Origin: Styela clava
Lineage: Eukaryota > Chordata > Ascidiacea > Stolidobranchia > Styelidae
Assembly: GCF_964204865.1 (NCBI RefSeq)
Contig: NC_135250.1
Coordinates: 24,171,395 to 24,235,394, forward strand
DNA: 64,000 nt
Reading direction: 5' to 3'
The translations under genes were made by a program, and so were the position numbers. Positions 24,721 through 35,978 of the stretch are shown here, one piece after another (position 1 is the stretch's first letter; the number at the start of each line of letters is the position of its first letter). A model generated the notes under the pieces. The model searched no databases. It was not told the DNA's origin and was given only the letters and a program-made list of their open reading frames with translations.

Positions 24721-25026
24721 TTGTTTTAGAACTACTCGTCCGGCTACCGCAAATATATACCCACTGTCAAACGGCACTCCTAAATTGCTTTATTGTAGTA
24801 AGTAACCCAAATGAGACTTAGGTGTCGAATTACAATCCCCGTGCCTATAACCAGAGTAGTAGTGGCCTATTGTTTATCCTCGCAACACATAATAAGATGA
24901 TGCAAAACAACAAAACAGATTTATATTTATTGTGATTACACTTTTATGCTCAAACAGTTGAGAAAAAAAACTACTAAACATTCAACTTTGACACTATTGT
25001 ATGCGATCTCAGAGTCATAAAACTAC
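24690..25026 (+). repeat. Copy 2 of the ~320-bp direct repeat
   Basis: Diverged direct copy of 20470-20815, same orientation, 4.2 kb apart. It could be the distal part of the 3' LTR, with the other copy a remnant of the 5' LTR. Confidence 0.75.
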
Positions 25027-25364
25027 TTCTATTTCAATATCAAAACGACATCATCCTAGAATTCAGTTCCTAATCCCAACTCTGACATCGTTGGGTTAAT
25101 ACTAAAATCACTAAGCTCACAAAACCACTGTGATCGCATACCAAAATATCTTTCTTTACACATTAACATAAATAATCGAATTTGCATTAAAAACTGCTTT
25201 GCCCTAACCATATTAATTACATAACAAATGCATGTATATATTATATACATTCCTAATGATTCTGTTTAAAATAAAACGCTACATTAAGATATATTTCAAA
25301 ATTATACAAACTAAGCATTCCTATATATATCATAATCAGTTTTTCAAGACGTTAGTTAATTTCA

Positions 25365-28300
25365 TTAAACGTTGTCCTCACTGGTTTTGCCCCAATCAGG
25401 GCACTGAGCTGAAGAATCATTGCAACCTGTACAACACGGAAAATGCCCGCAATCTAGAACAGTGTCAGGTTTGTAGTTCTTCTTACACTTTGGGCACACT
25501 CTTTCGCTTTTCTGCGATGTACCTGTTGCACTGCCTGTTAAAGGAAAAAAATATCCATGATCAATACTTTAGTACTGTTAAATCACTAAACTCAAGATAA
25601 TTAAAATATGTTTTCGTGCCAGCCAAAAATACGCACGTTATGTCACAAGGTAACCGCTATCTCTAGAAAAAAAAATAGTTTTAGTTGTGAATGTATAGAT
25701 AATTACGAGCCACAGATGACTATAATTTCCCGTGTCTTTTCTTTGCAAAACATAATATCTCTAAGTGACAAAATAAAGAAATTGAAATTACCATCTGTCG
25801 TTCCAGATCGATGTCTTTTTCGCGGGACTTTCTCATCCAAATCGTCTCCAGTGCGTATTCTATTGGACGGTGCACCAGTAGACGAACGGCGATTCACTGA
25901 TGGATCCCCTCCAGCTTCGTTGCTTTCATCATTCCCACGAATGCTAGAATAATATATACATAGATATAAATATTCCCTTAAATATGGGATTTCTCATTTA
26001 ACAGTGCCAGGCTAGTTTTTTTTGTAGCAATATATGATACCTTATTATTATGTTATATACCTGGCAGTCTCCGCCTCCGTGGCCAAGTCGTCGTCTTTTC
26101 CCGAGTTTGCAACATTTGTAGGAGTTAGGGGTGTGTTCCCCAGATCGCTCAAATCTAAATGGTTAACAGCGTGTTTGAGTCACCAAAATTAATACTCACG
26201 GGCACTATTGTATAATTTAATTAGGAAAGTATTTTGAACGAGGATAAAGTCACTTTTGGTTTTAAAATTCGTTGATTACAAAATTAATGACATTCAAGCA
26301 AACACTCCTCGCACTTATATTTGAATTTAATAAATTCTGAAATTAAGTTCCTCAAATCAATTGCCAGATGCCCGTTATGAATTTCTCTCAAGAAAGATAT
26401 CAAGATTGCAATTGAACAACAATTCGAGATGAGTTAGTTGTTCATTGCCTGACCTGACATCAATGCTCTTCAACTTTAAAGTTAAAGGCATTGAATTGCA
26501 CTGAGGCGCTCTGTGAAATATATTTTTGGTATGACCGGATCTCGATGATTCAGAGCTTTGTAAACGTCTATTCGGCAAAAATAGTTAAGTATCCCTAGTA
26601 TAGCCTATCAATATAATAATCTCGACTCCTACCTTCTCTGATGGCATTCCTTGGCAAGCGTTGTATTCCTTCTTCAAGTTGGTGATTCTCAAATGATTGC
26701 AACTGTAAAAAGGTGTATTCTTAGGGATTTGATCTATGCATTTAGTAATGTAATGAATACCTGGTTTTGTTTAGGCTTGAACAGCTTAATTAACTCCATT
26801 AGTGTCTGACGAGATTTGTTTCGAAGAACGACGTTGTCACACAGTTGTCCAAGGGCCATCTTGCAATCGCTTAGGTGCCATAACGTGCTACATGGATCGT
26901 CCATGACAACCCAATTCTCTACCTTATTTCCACAACTGAAAATAAACAAAAAATCATATAAGTAACATATTGACTAAATTTTTGAACAGACTTGAAATCG
27001 AAAATTCATTTTCTCGAAACGTACACAACATCGTGAACTTGACAACTCGGCTGTGGCCTCAAGTACGCCTAGAAATCTCTCCTACAATTCAGAGAAGCTA
27101 TGCAATTTGAGTAGCAATTTGAACCAAGGCTTAGGCTGCTTAACCAACTGTTACCCACAATTTCCAATAGTCAGCTTTTGATTAGTGATCTTATCCAGTG
27201 GCTCCCAAACCACGTTTTTGTGTTCTAGATACCGCCAATTGTTGCGGGCCCATAACAATTCAATGGTATCAGCCCCTTCAGCTTTTAATTTTGGTCTCCG
27301 GTCAATCAACTGATCAACCACTGATCTAAACCAAGGCCTATTTATGTCTACAATTTTGACTCTTTCAAATGACATGGCACAATAAGCAATTTGGACCACC
27401 ATACACGTATCTATTGGCTTCATGAACCTAAAATAAACGTTACTTGGCTACCATGTTTTTTGTTTCTCCAATGGACGCCAATGGATTTATACGCAAAAAG
27501 TATACTTCCTTTTGAGACACCCTGCATATATATAACTGTCTATGCGTAGAATGGATTTTGTAAAAAGAATATTAGAGGTGCTATTCCCGTACATACCCTA
27601 GTTCTAGTGTAAATTACTCTTACCAATAGCATGTCACTCGATCTCTAAATCCCGTGTAGTAGAATCCACAACGTGCCAAGTCCCATACCTTAACCGGAGT
27701 CTCCGGCGGATATTTCAAGAATGTGGCCAACCTGTAATCTTCTTTCCAGTAATTACCAGAGAGAATGTACGCCCATACATGATCTAAGTAGTAAAATGAA
27801 AAACAAAACTATTAAGCTAAGTATAGGATACGCATACACCATTGGCGCGTGAGCAAACAAGAAAACAATGCTTAAACATACGAAGGCTAAAACGAAGTAG
27901 TGTACCGTACCTAGTCTCAGGTGCACCACCGGTATCGAATAACCCACAGACTTTCGCGGAGTCCGCAAAATCAAAACGGAAGACAGCCGCTACGGTTGGC
28001 GAACCGTGTTTCCATGAATGAAAAGTAATACTGCGAAATTTTGGATGACATATCAGATCTCAAAGAATATTTAGGAACGAGTGAATATAATAGCCTTCGA
28101 GCAAAATATAAAATCTATCGCTGAATATAATATTCAGACGGTAAGAATAAGAATACTGAAAGACACAAGGTCCATTTCGTATCTTATAAAAAGCGTAGAA
28201 CACCTAGAAACGTAGGTCTATGACCTCTATCTCCTGTCAGGGTATTAACTGCGTCGAACATTATTGTTTTCAATTTAAAAGTGAGGTTTGATTATAAAAT

Positions 28301-28530
28301 CGCTGTTCATTATTTTACGAATGCAAACTATTTAGTGTTTTGAAACTGTTTGTAAAACCACACTATGTATGTACCACGTTGCATGAAGAAAAATATGTTT
28401 TTGAAAATCTACAGGAATTTGTCGCATTGCGTATTACTACATAGCGAGCTTACCTGGTGATTCTTCCTGTAGCCCGCTAGCAACTTTTCCGTCAGATTCG
28501 ACGACGTCATAGGTAGTCTTCTCCCTTAGG
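25365..28530 (-). CDS. IAP-D: one-BIR IAP with a degenerate RING (5' incomplete)
   Basis: Minus-strand exons in gene order: 28456-28530, 27624-27783, 26761-26935, 26633-26702, 26061-26154, 25792-25943, 25365-25534. Phases join throughout. The first coding exon (phase 1 end expected) was not found. The BIR comes from the 160- and 175-bp exons: RLATFLKYPPETPVKVWDLA, then TCYCCG, VENW, LWHLSDC. A Ser/Asn/Asp-rich linker with a basic KVPRKRHR patch follows. The C-terminal module has CPKC, 11 residues, CGH, CTGC, six residues, then CPDW where the family has CPxC, so the eighth zinc ligand is tryptophan. The tail GKTSEDNV is also unlike the usual IAP end. E3 activity is doubtful; the BIR may still bind partners. 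An optional in-frame exon lies at 27155-27427. Confidence 0.82.
27155..27427 (-). CDS. Possible optional 91-codon exon inside the IAP-D BIR
   Basis: An open 273-bp stretch with a TTTTAG acceptor and a GTAACA donor lies in the intron between the two BIR exons of IAP-D. Both borders are phase 2, so it can be included or skipped without changing frame. Skipping gives the standard TCYCCG zinc site; inclusion splits that site with 91 residues. The translation (starting FMKPIDTCMVVQIAY, later ELLWARNNWRYLEHKN) looks protein-like but is not recognised. A mariner-like end (complement of GGGTGTCTCAAAA) lies about 80 bp upstream in gene sense, so it may be an exonised transposon fragment. Confidence 0.4.
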
Positions 28531-31500
28531 TCTGCAACAAAATAAGTTACCACGAGCTAAAACGATATATTATGAAATATAATTCATAACAGGAGTCCTT
28601 ATGTATATTTTCACTTTCAAATATGTCGATATCGTTTCAAAAGCTACTTTTTTTAGATCTCGTCCTAATATAGTAAATGTATCCGTTGAAACTAACCCCG
28701 CTCTAAACCTTGAAATTAACAGCTCAAATGCATTTCGCCTTTAAAGATATTTTTGTTATTATTTCGCTAATGCCGCGTATTTGAATAGCTATCGTTAACT
28801 TTATAGCAATCTATTTTAGTTCAAATATTGTATGTATTCGATGAGAAAAAATATTTACCATTAGGTAATTGGCGTGGGATAAACCCTCTCCCTGTACTTC
28901 CAATCTTTCGCATTTTGTTTCTTTTTCTCACAGTAGATAATCTTGAGCAAAAATTTAACGGCCGGTCAGTGCCAGCCAAATATTACTTTGAACAAATACG
29001 AATAACTAAAAAGAAAAAACATTAATAATTTTTCAGTCATAAACAATGCCCAATTTATTAAATTCAATACTGTCAGTAATAACACCACATTTGTCGCACA
29101 CCTTGTAAAAAGAGGTAACGCTTAGCGCCGCACGAGCCTTTCATATATGCGGAATGCGACTGTATTTTTTCTTAAAAAAAAAAATGTTCTTCAAAACCAC
29201 GAATGCTTTAGGAAGGGGTGGAATATAGATAGACCAATCCAAAAGCGCCACGAACTCTATTACGTAATAGTAACTGTAAGTAAGTAAGTCTGTAGCTATA
29301 TTAAGTCGCAATAGTTTTATTGAAATTTTAGTATAATTTTGAATCCGTCAAATGAATTTTGTTCCATTAAGTTCTAGCAAAAATATACTGCGAACCTTCC
29401 ATTCTTAAAACCTGTTGCTTGTGTGCAGATCAGATTTATATGCACAGAATAATACATCCGCGTATGGCGAATAAAACCTCGGCATTACATTCTATAAATG
29501 ACTATCTTTTCTTGCGCATTTTTATAGCAAATAATAAATTCTCTCTAAACTCTCTACCAGGTATTTCCCCAGGTTGCTTGTATCAGATCTTGTTTAAACT
29601 GGTTTAAGCCGGGAATGTCTGGTTCGTATGGAGTTAAACGAGAACTATATTTAGTACGATATTACATTCTGCGAAATGAAATAATTTCAGTTTGTTACAC
29701 AAAAACGCGTCAATTGTCGCAAGTTGTTATGGTTGAGATTTTATTTACATTTTTATCTGCGATAAAATACTAGAGAATCAATGCTTAACTGTGCCAAAAT
29801 CAGAACTATAAAATTTACCCAGATTCTTACACTTGCGTTTATCAAGTTTGGATAATTATGTTTGCTCTGATACCAGTGTTTACAAACTTTAGGGTTCATT
29901 TCCGCCCATACGAATTCCTGTTATTGTCCTGTTAATGCCTCACCACTAAGTCCTGTTTTTACTCTGTCTATCTTACGCAAGGTTAGAATATTGCCTCACC
30001 TTTTTTCGTTTGTCTTCTTAACTAACAGGTATGTATACTGGTTCCTATACAAATTTATTATTAGACATCTTTGGTATTAACTTTTTCACATTTTTGGGTA
30101 GCACATAAAATAAAAGGTTAATATCATTTATTCCAAAATGAGGTGAGAATTAAAAAAATTTTGATAACCCAGATTTTATTCTTGCTTTTATTGGCCAGCC
30201 ATGATCACAGATTCTCTTTTTATCAACGGGTGACGTCAGAACTTTCCTTCTTTTCCATCTCTCGTTTTGGGGGCCCTGTAAAAGTGTAAAGTTACGCTTC
30301 AGTGCATAAGTCCATGTTCGTTTTCACGTAAGGTTGGTTGTTCCACCAGTCGTACAAGCTGCTCCGAGAGCGACTCCGAACTGACATTTATATAAAATTC
30401 TATATGTGTTTGTGCGGTTCATAACATAATTAATCGATAATTTGGATTTCGATAATCAGTACAGTACAAAACATAAGAAACTGTCAAGCAAAGGAACTGT
30501 AGCTTGTTTATGTGCTTTTCATGCAATTCAAAGCAGGCATATTTTATTGCGTGAATCTTTTGTACAAAGCCCCCGCCAATAAAAACACACCCACTCACGC
30601 TCGAAATAGGAGATTTAGTAATCATGCAGTTTGTGGTTAGGAATGCTGATTGCTGGGAATTTAAAATTTCATATAATTTCTAACCCTGACCCCAACTGGA
30701 TAATTACCAATTTATTATTCTAAAACGTGACGAGTTGGTATTCTCAAATCTCGCATTTTTGCATTAGGGGCGGGGATACAAAATATCCAAGAGTATTACT
30801 AATCCATTAAATGACAAACTCTTGCTTTATGGTATACACTGTTACTAATAATCTCTACTCAAAATTTACTCGACCGCTTCCTAGGGTCTTATCCGCTTAA
30901 ATACCAATCAGGGCATGCTGACAATACCGTCTGGTGATAAAAAGAATTCTATACCTTTACCGAACCGAGGGCATTTCCCTGGTTGTTAAGCGTTGAGAAC
31001 TACCTTTTTGCTCGACTAAGCCTTGAAATAACAAGTATTTTGCCCTCTGGGATGAATATTGCTATATTGATTAAATAGGCCGGTAACACCCTTTATCCAG
31101 ATTTACTAATATTTATTTATTCATTAATCCGGAAACGTTATACAGAATATAACCTGTACCATGTCGGATAGGCTTTGAATCGAGCAAGCAACATAACTTC
31201 AAGCGGATATTTCAACCACTGACTTGCCGTTAAATTTAAAAACACTGATAATTGATAAGGGGCCTAAAAAAACTTTTGAAACTTGTTAATATATTCAAAT
31301 AGCTTTTTCTGGTCAATAAATAACATGTATACTCCTTCGCAATTCTGTCTAATCTAATCCTTTACATATGGCAAAAGGGTTAAAGTAATCAATGCTTTAT
31401 TTTTATTTGAAAAAGGGCAGGCTAAACATGCTATTTTTTAAAAAAAAACTTTTGCAATATCCGAATCAAGCAAATTTTTTTTCCAAACGAAAAAGAAAAT

Positions 31501-31888
31501 GCTTGGTAGAAAATATATACAATGAATGAATGAAGAATATACAAATAATTTATATTCATAACCTTGAAATGATTTTAATGATCTATCTTTCACTATACAT
31601 GAAACCATATAAAATATGTGGAATGTTTAAAAGTTTTTAAATGCAGAAAATTTTTGTTGATCATGATTGCCAATTCTTTTAAATATAGCCCAAAAGCACA
31701 CTGTTTTATTCTTTTCGTGTTTCACTTTCAAAACAACATAAAAGAGTTGAGAAGCCCCCAAGCACTGTCTCTGTCTCTATCATTTCTGAACATATTTTTT
31801 TGTTGTCCGATGCTCTAAAATTTAAATAGTTGCATAGAAGGACAACGTTATAAAAAATGTCAAATGAAAGCTTCGTGTGCTTGGGAGA
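28531..31888. other. Intergenic stretch upstream of IAP-D
   Basis: It should contain the IAP-D promoter and first exon, but none could be fixed. A TATATAAA box on the minus strand at about 30386-30393 is a possible core promoter; the ATG overlapping it is too close to be the start. A minus-strand ATG at 30625 reaches a GTGAGT donor, but in phase 0, which does not fit. The rest is AT-rich with no recognisable coding sequence. Confidence 0.4.
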
Positions 31889-34452
31889 TTAAACCGTATT
31901 TTCTTCTATTGGTGATTGTTCTTGACGTCCGTTTGGTAAAAATGCCCTTCCTGCGCCCAGGTCATCTAAAAAAGTAAAATAATTAAAAATAGTGGCAATC
32001 GATACCGTATTCGCTTTATTAAGATTCTGAAACACGGATTAGTATCAGTAATAAAAAAAAAAAAGATTCATTTGCACAAATTAACAGAATTACCACAAAT
32101 CCCAATTCATAAGGTGACACATACCATTTCTAAAAGTATATTTAAATTTAATTTATAATGGCGCAAATCAGTAGTCGGCAAACTGTTGCCCGCCGGTCAA
32201 AATTCTTATGGCCCTCTAACGGCCTTAGTTTTAACACACCTCTTGAATTCGGCGTCGAGTATTTAGGCAGATTCTCGGAACTGCTCTGGTGGAGATCACC
32301 GTCTGGATGGTTCGCTTTGTCACATCTTGTTGCAAGCCATATGCAAGTTACTGCAACTGACAATCCCACTCCCAGTACTAGAAAAGCCCCCATAATCAAG
32401 AAGCTGATATCCTAAAAAGAGCGAGTAAATAAGTCAGAATAATTGGGATGAAATATAAAACGAAAAATTCAATATTCAAAGATGTATTTCCCAATTTACA
32501 TCAAAAGGTGCAATGTTTTGATCGGGAATTACTATCATTCGATCAAAAAACTTGTATTGAAAATACAGTATTTGTTTCTTACATTAACATATTGATGAAA
32601 AATGTAGTTAACCGTCCCCGTTGGGTCTTGCAGGCATTATGTTACAAAATCAAATGTTGTGATCATTATAATTTATCAGGTATCAGCGAGACTATAAATT
32701 CGATTTTTTTTTTTAATTTAGCAATGTTTCATTCAAATTTCGGAAATGAGAAATTAAATTCACTTACTGATCTGAAATAAAGGTCACTATTTACAGCACG
32801 TAGGCTTCGATTTTCAATCTCCAACTCTGAAATTCTCATCGTGTCTGAAATAAAATGACGATAAAAGTATATAGTTTTAGTTTGCTAAACCAGACAGAAT
32901 GCATAAGCCAAGAGTACTAACAATAGATAGGCAATAAGTTTAAATTTATGTAATATTCCCATAATCTGAGAGAAAAAATATTTCTGATGGCGCATTATGT
33001 AAGAAAGCATTATTTGTGATCCCCAACGCGACGCACTCTGAACAGAATTGTAAATAAGGAAAGATATGTATTACTTTCACGAAGGCCAATTTATTTTCTA
33101 AACACCGTCTAGCATTCGCCACAATGTTTACCTCTGCACTGGGCCATACATGCAGGATTTCCTGAACATTTGTCATCACTGCAAATGAAGCATTCTTTTT
33201 GCTCTAGGTCGTATTTAGCATTAGGTCCCTTAGTTTCAATACAATTGCCGACCTTTTTAAGATGTTCCTGTTAAAGCAGAATATATATGACTTTCCATAT
33301 ACATCAACTACTAAAATAAATTGTTTTTAATTGTGATTTCTTTTGAGTATACGTCATACATTCATGTCCTTGAACTTATATTAAGTAAATAATGCCAGGC
33401 TTGATCGTGGTATTGTCATTACCAGTGGTATCCCCTAGAAAACACACTCTGAGATTTAACAGGTATAAATTGTCATGGAATGGAACAGAACATATATATC
33501 GAAAATAAGGTCAAATGTCAACCACGATGTCGTAAAATTCCAACCACATATGAACAGAATTATGCCCCGAATGTCATATGAAGTTGTGTATCAAATGCCA
33601 TATAGAGGCGTCCTATAGATTACAAAAGACAGCTACTTGTGAAGTAAAATACCAGACACTGTATGGTTTAGTGCGAAGTGAATTGAATATAGAAACTTTT
33701 TATCGAATGTTTCCTTCTTTGTGTGTACAGGATTGCGAATTCATTGGCCCATCAGGGCGAAACCCGGCAACATGAAGAACAGCGACTATTTAGCAAAGCA
33801 ATCTGTGGTGCACACTTCCAAAAACTATCAGTAATATAGGAATAATGACGGCAAGATTGACCACATTAAGTTAACCAAAACCCACACTATGCATACGCTT
33901 TGCCCAAATGAGCCTAACTAAAAAACAAATAAAGTTCAAATGGAAATCATAAAACAGCTTCAAATGATTCCGAAGCTTGATATTTGATAGATATTTTAGC
34001 TTACTTTTTCAGCCATGTAGTAATGATTTTTGAATTCATCTCCGGCTAAAACTTTCAAAACTTCTCTCTGAATATCGTCGACTCTGAAATGTTAAAAAAT
34101 ATATGAGTAATAAAACGACATATTTGCAATTAAATTTATATAATTTGTTTTCGTGGTCATAATTAGCAACATGACTCAAAATTCGTATAATACATTGGCC
34201 AACGTTTTTAAGTGTCCCTATATGAATGCAGAAAAAATAAGATACATTAAATGATGGGATAGGATACGCTGTTATTCTCTTCGTGAACACTCGAATTGTA
34301 GTGTTATGGAAAAGAACTACGATTGTTTATAAGTTCATTCATTTTCTAATTTAAAAGTAAAGCACGTACTTGATATTATCTTCATCCACGGTTTGGCAGA
34401 TGACTACGGACATGCATGAAATTCCAAAAATGATGATCGCGTAGTGCTTCAT
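31889..34452 (-). CDS. TMP-E: small type I membrane protein with a six-cysteine module
   Basis: Minus-strand exons in gene order: 34370-34452, 34005-34083, 33132-33267, 32768-32844, 32240-32411, 31889-31965; 207 residues, all phases join. Residues 1-20 are a signal peptide (MKHYAIIIFGISCMSVVICQ). Exon 2 encodes an amphipathic helix (VLKVLAGDEFKNHYY). Exon 3 holds the cysteine module C-x16-C-x2-C-x4-C-x5-C-x3-C with GPNAKYD in the first loop. Exon 4 is a short heptad-like helix (ISELEIENRSLRAVNSDL). Exon 5 encodes one membrane span (FLIMGAFLVLGVGLSVAV) and a CIWLATRC juxtamembrane stretch. The tail ends EQSPIEENTV. Reading through the exon-5 donor gives another tail ending CAIIN, but that part is repeat-derived (CCCGCCGGTC hAT-like). 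It is a tandem paralogue of TMP-F. I do not recognise the family; a surface receptor or adhesion role is only a guess. Confidence 0.8.
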
Positions 34453-35978
34453 TTTACGTCTAAGTTTATTCAATCTAATTAAATATATTTTGAAAAGATT
34501 TTTCCTGAAAATGAATAAATATGAATGATGAGTAGATATCGTTATATGCAGTCAATCTAGTACACATATGAAGCCAACTCAATGTACAACTATAATGCGT
34601 ATACGTAAGCACAAATAATCAAATTGCTACAAAATGCCATGCATATATGTGACTTAAATACATTTGACGAACATTTGACTCAAATACATAGACAGATAAT
34701 CAGTAGATTACAGTAGGCAGTGGGTCAAATAACATAATACCCTGTGTATATACCTTTATCTATCAGCAAAACAAATTTAGAGGTAACCGCAAGAAAAACA
34801 AAAAAACGCTGAGTCTCTCTATGGCACTTAGAATCGATTTTCTCAAAACTTAATCAACATAAAAACATACCGATAAATATAATAAACATATCTATAATAC
34901 GACATTCTGAACCCGCTTTTTTAAGTCAAAAATTATTCAACGTAGACTATAATAAACACGAAGTCTATACTATTGCTACTAACCAACCCTTAGAACTCCG
35001 GTGGAATGAATGATACGTGGCGCACGACAGCTATATCATATTAGGCGTAAAACTGTAATTTTGAATAAAAGTAACCATGACCAATTTAAGGGTATTCACC
35101 CGTTGCTTTTTTGAAGTATATATTTCTCTCGCGATCGTGTAAACACCGGGTCATGTAAACCCAGACATGACACGTCGATGTACCTACCGTGTTCACCTCG
35201 GCGATTAACAAAGCATTACGCAATGTCTCGTGCTCTGCTTACTAGGTTTACATTTGAAGAGAATTTTAGGAAGCTTCACGTTAATAGTACTATAAGCAAA
35301 AATTTTTGAACACAGTTGAAACAAGACAAAAGTAAACACTCACAATGTTATAATTAATAAATAAATTATGTAATATTCACAAAATAACTGACTCATAGCG
35401 CATGGACTGAGTTATTTTGAACAATAATTTATGAGCATTGTAACGCGTTTTTGTCATAATTGGCGAACAAACAATTATAAATATGTACCATGCATACGTC
35501 ACATCATTTCAAAGTATATCGTAGATTTATGAGATTAACAATATAATGTAACAAAGTATTGTTACAAAAATTTGATAGTTTTCGAATAATTTACGATTAC
35601 TTTATTTACAATTTTTACAATTACTTATTTACAATTTTTTTATACTCGTTTTTAAACTTAACTCGTAAGCACTACATTAATATTTATACACGAGTACAAT
35701 ACTTGCAAGTTTACAGTGCGATATACCGGCATGTGTTACTAGCTGAGACATTTGATCTTGACAAATAATGATTAGAATAGCTATAAACTTTTCTTTATAA
35801 ACATCATACAACAACACGTGAACATTCTCTTATAAAGCACATCGCAATAGGCACTTTGTAGTCCACTAGTAGTTCTAACAAAACGGCGATTAAACCGAGA
35901 AACACCCGATGTAGGTTGTTGGCATGGTTGAAACGCAATCGTGCGTCACCTCTTCACTCGCAGCGCCATTGAGTCGTA
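34453..35978. other. Intergenic stretch between TMP-E and TMP-F
   Basis: It holds the TMP-E upstream region and the TMP-F 3' flank. AT-rich; the only structure seen is a GC-richer patch with the palindrome TCATGTAAACCCAGACATGA near 35152. No coding signal. Confidence 0.5.

Noticed and set aside
30360-30400. ATG overlapping the TATATAAA box as the IAP-D start
   Set aside because: It lies upstream of where transcription would begin, and its frame ends without a phase-1 donor.
32448-32780. 110-codon plus-strand ORF
   Set aside because: It lies in a TMP-E intron on the opposite strand and overlaps the edge of a TMP-E exon; no motif or splice support.
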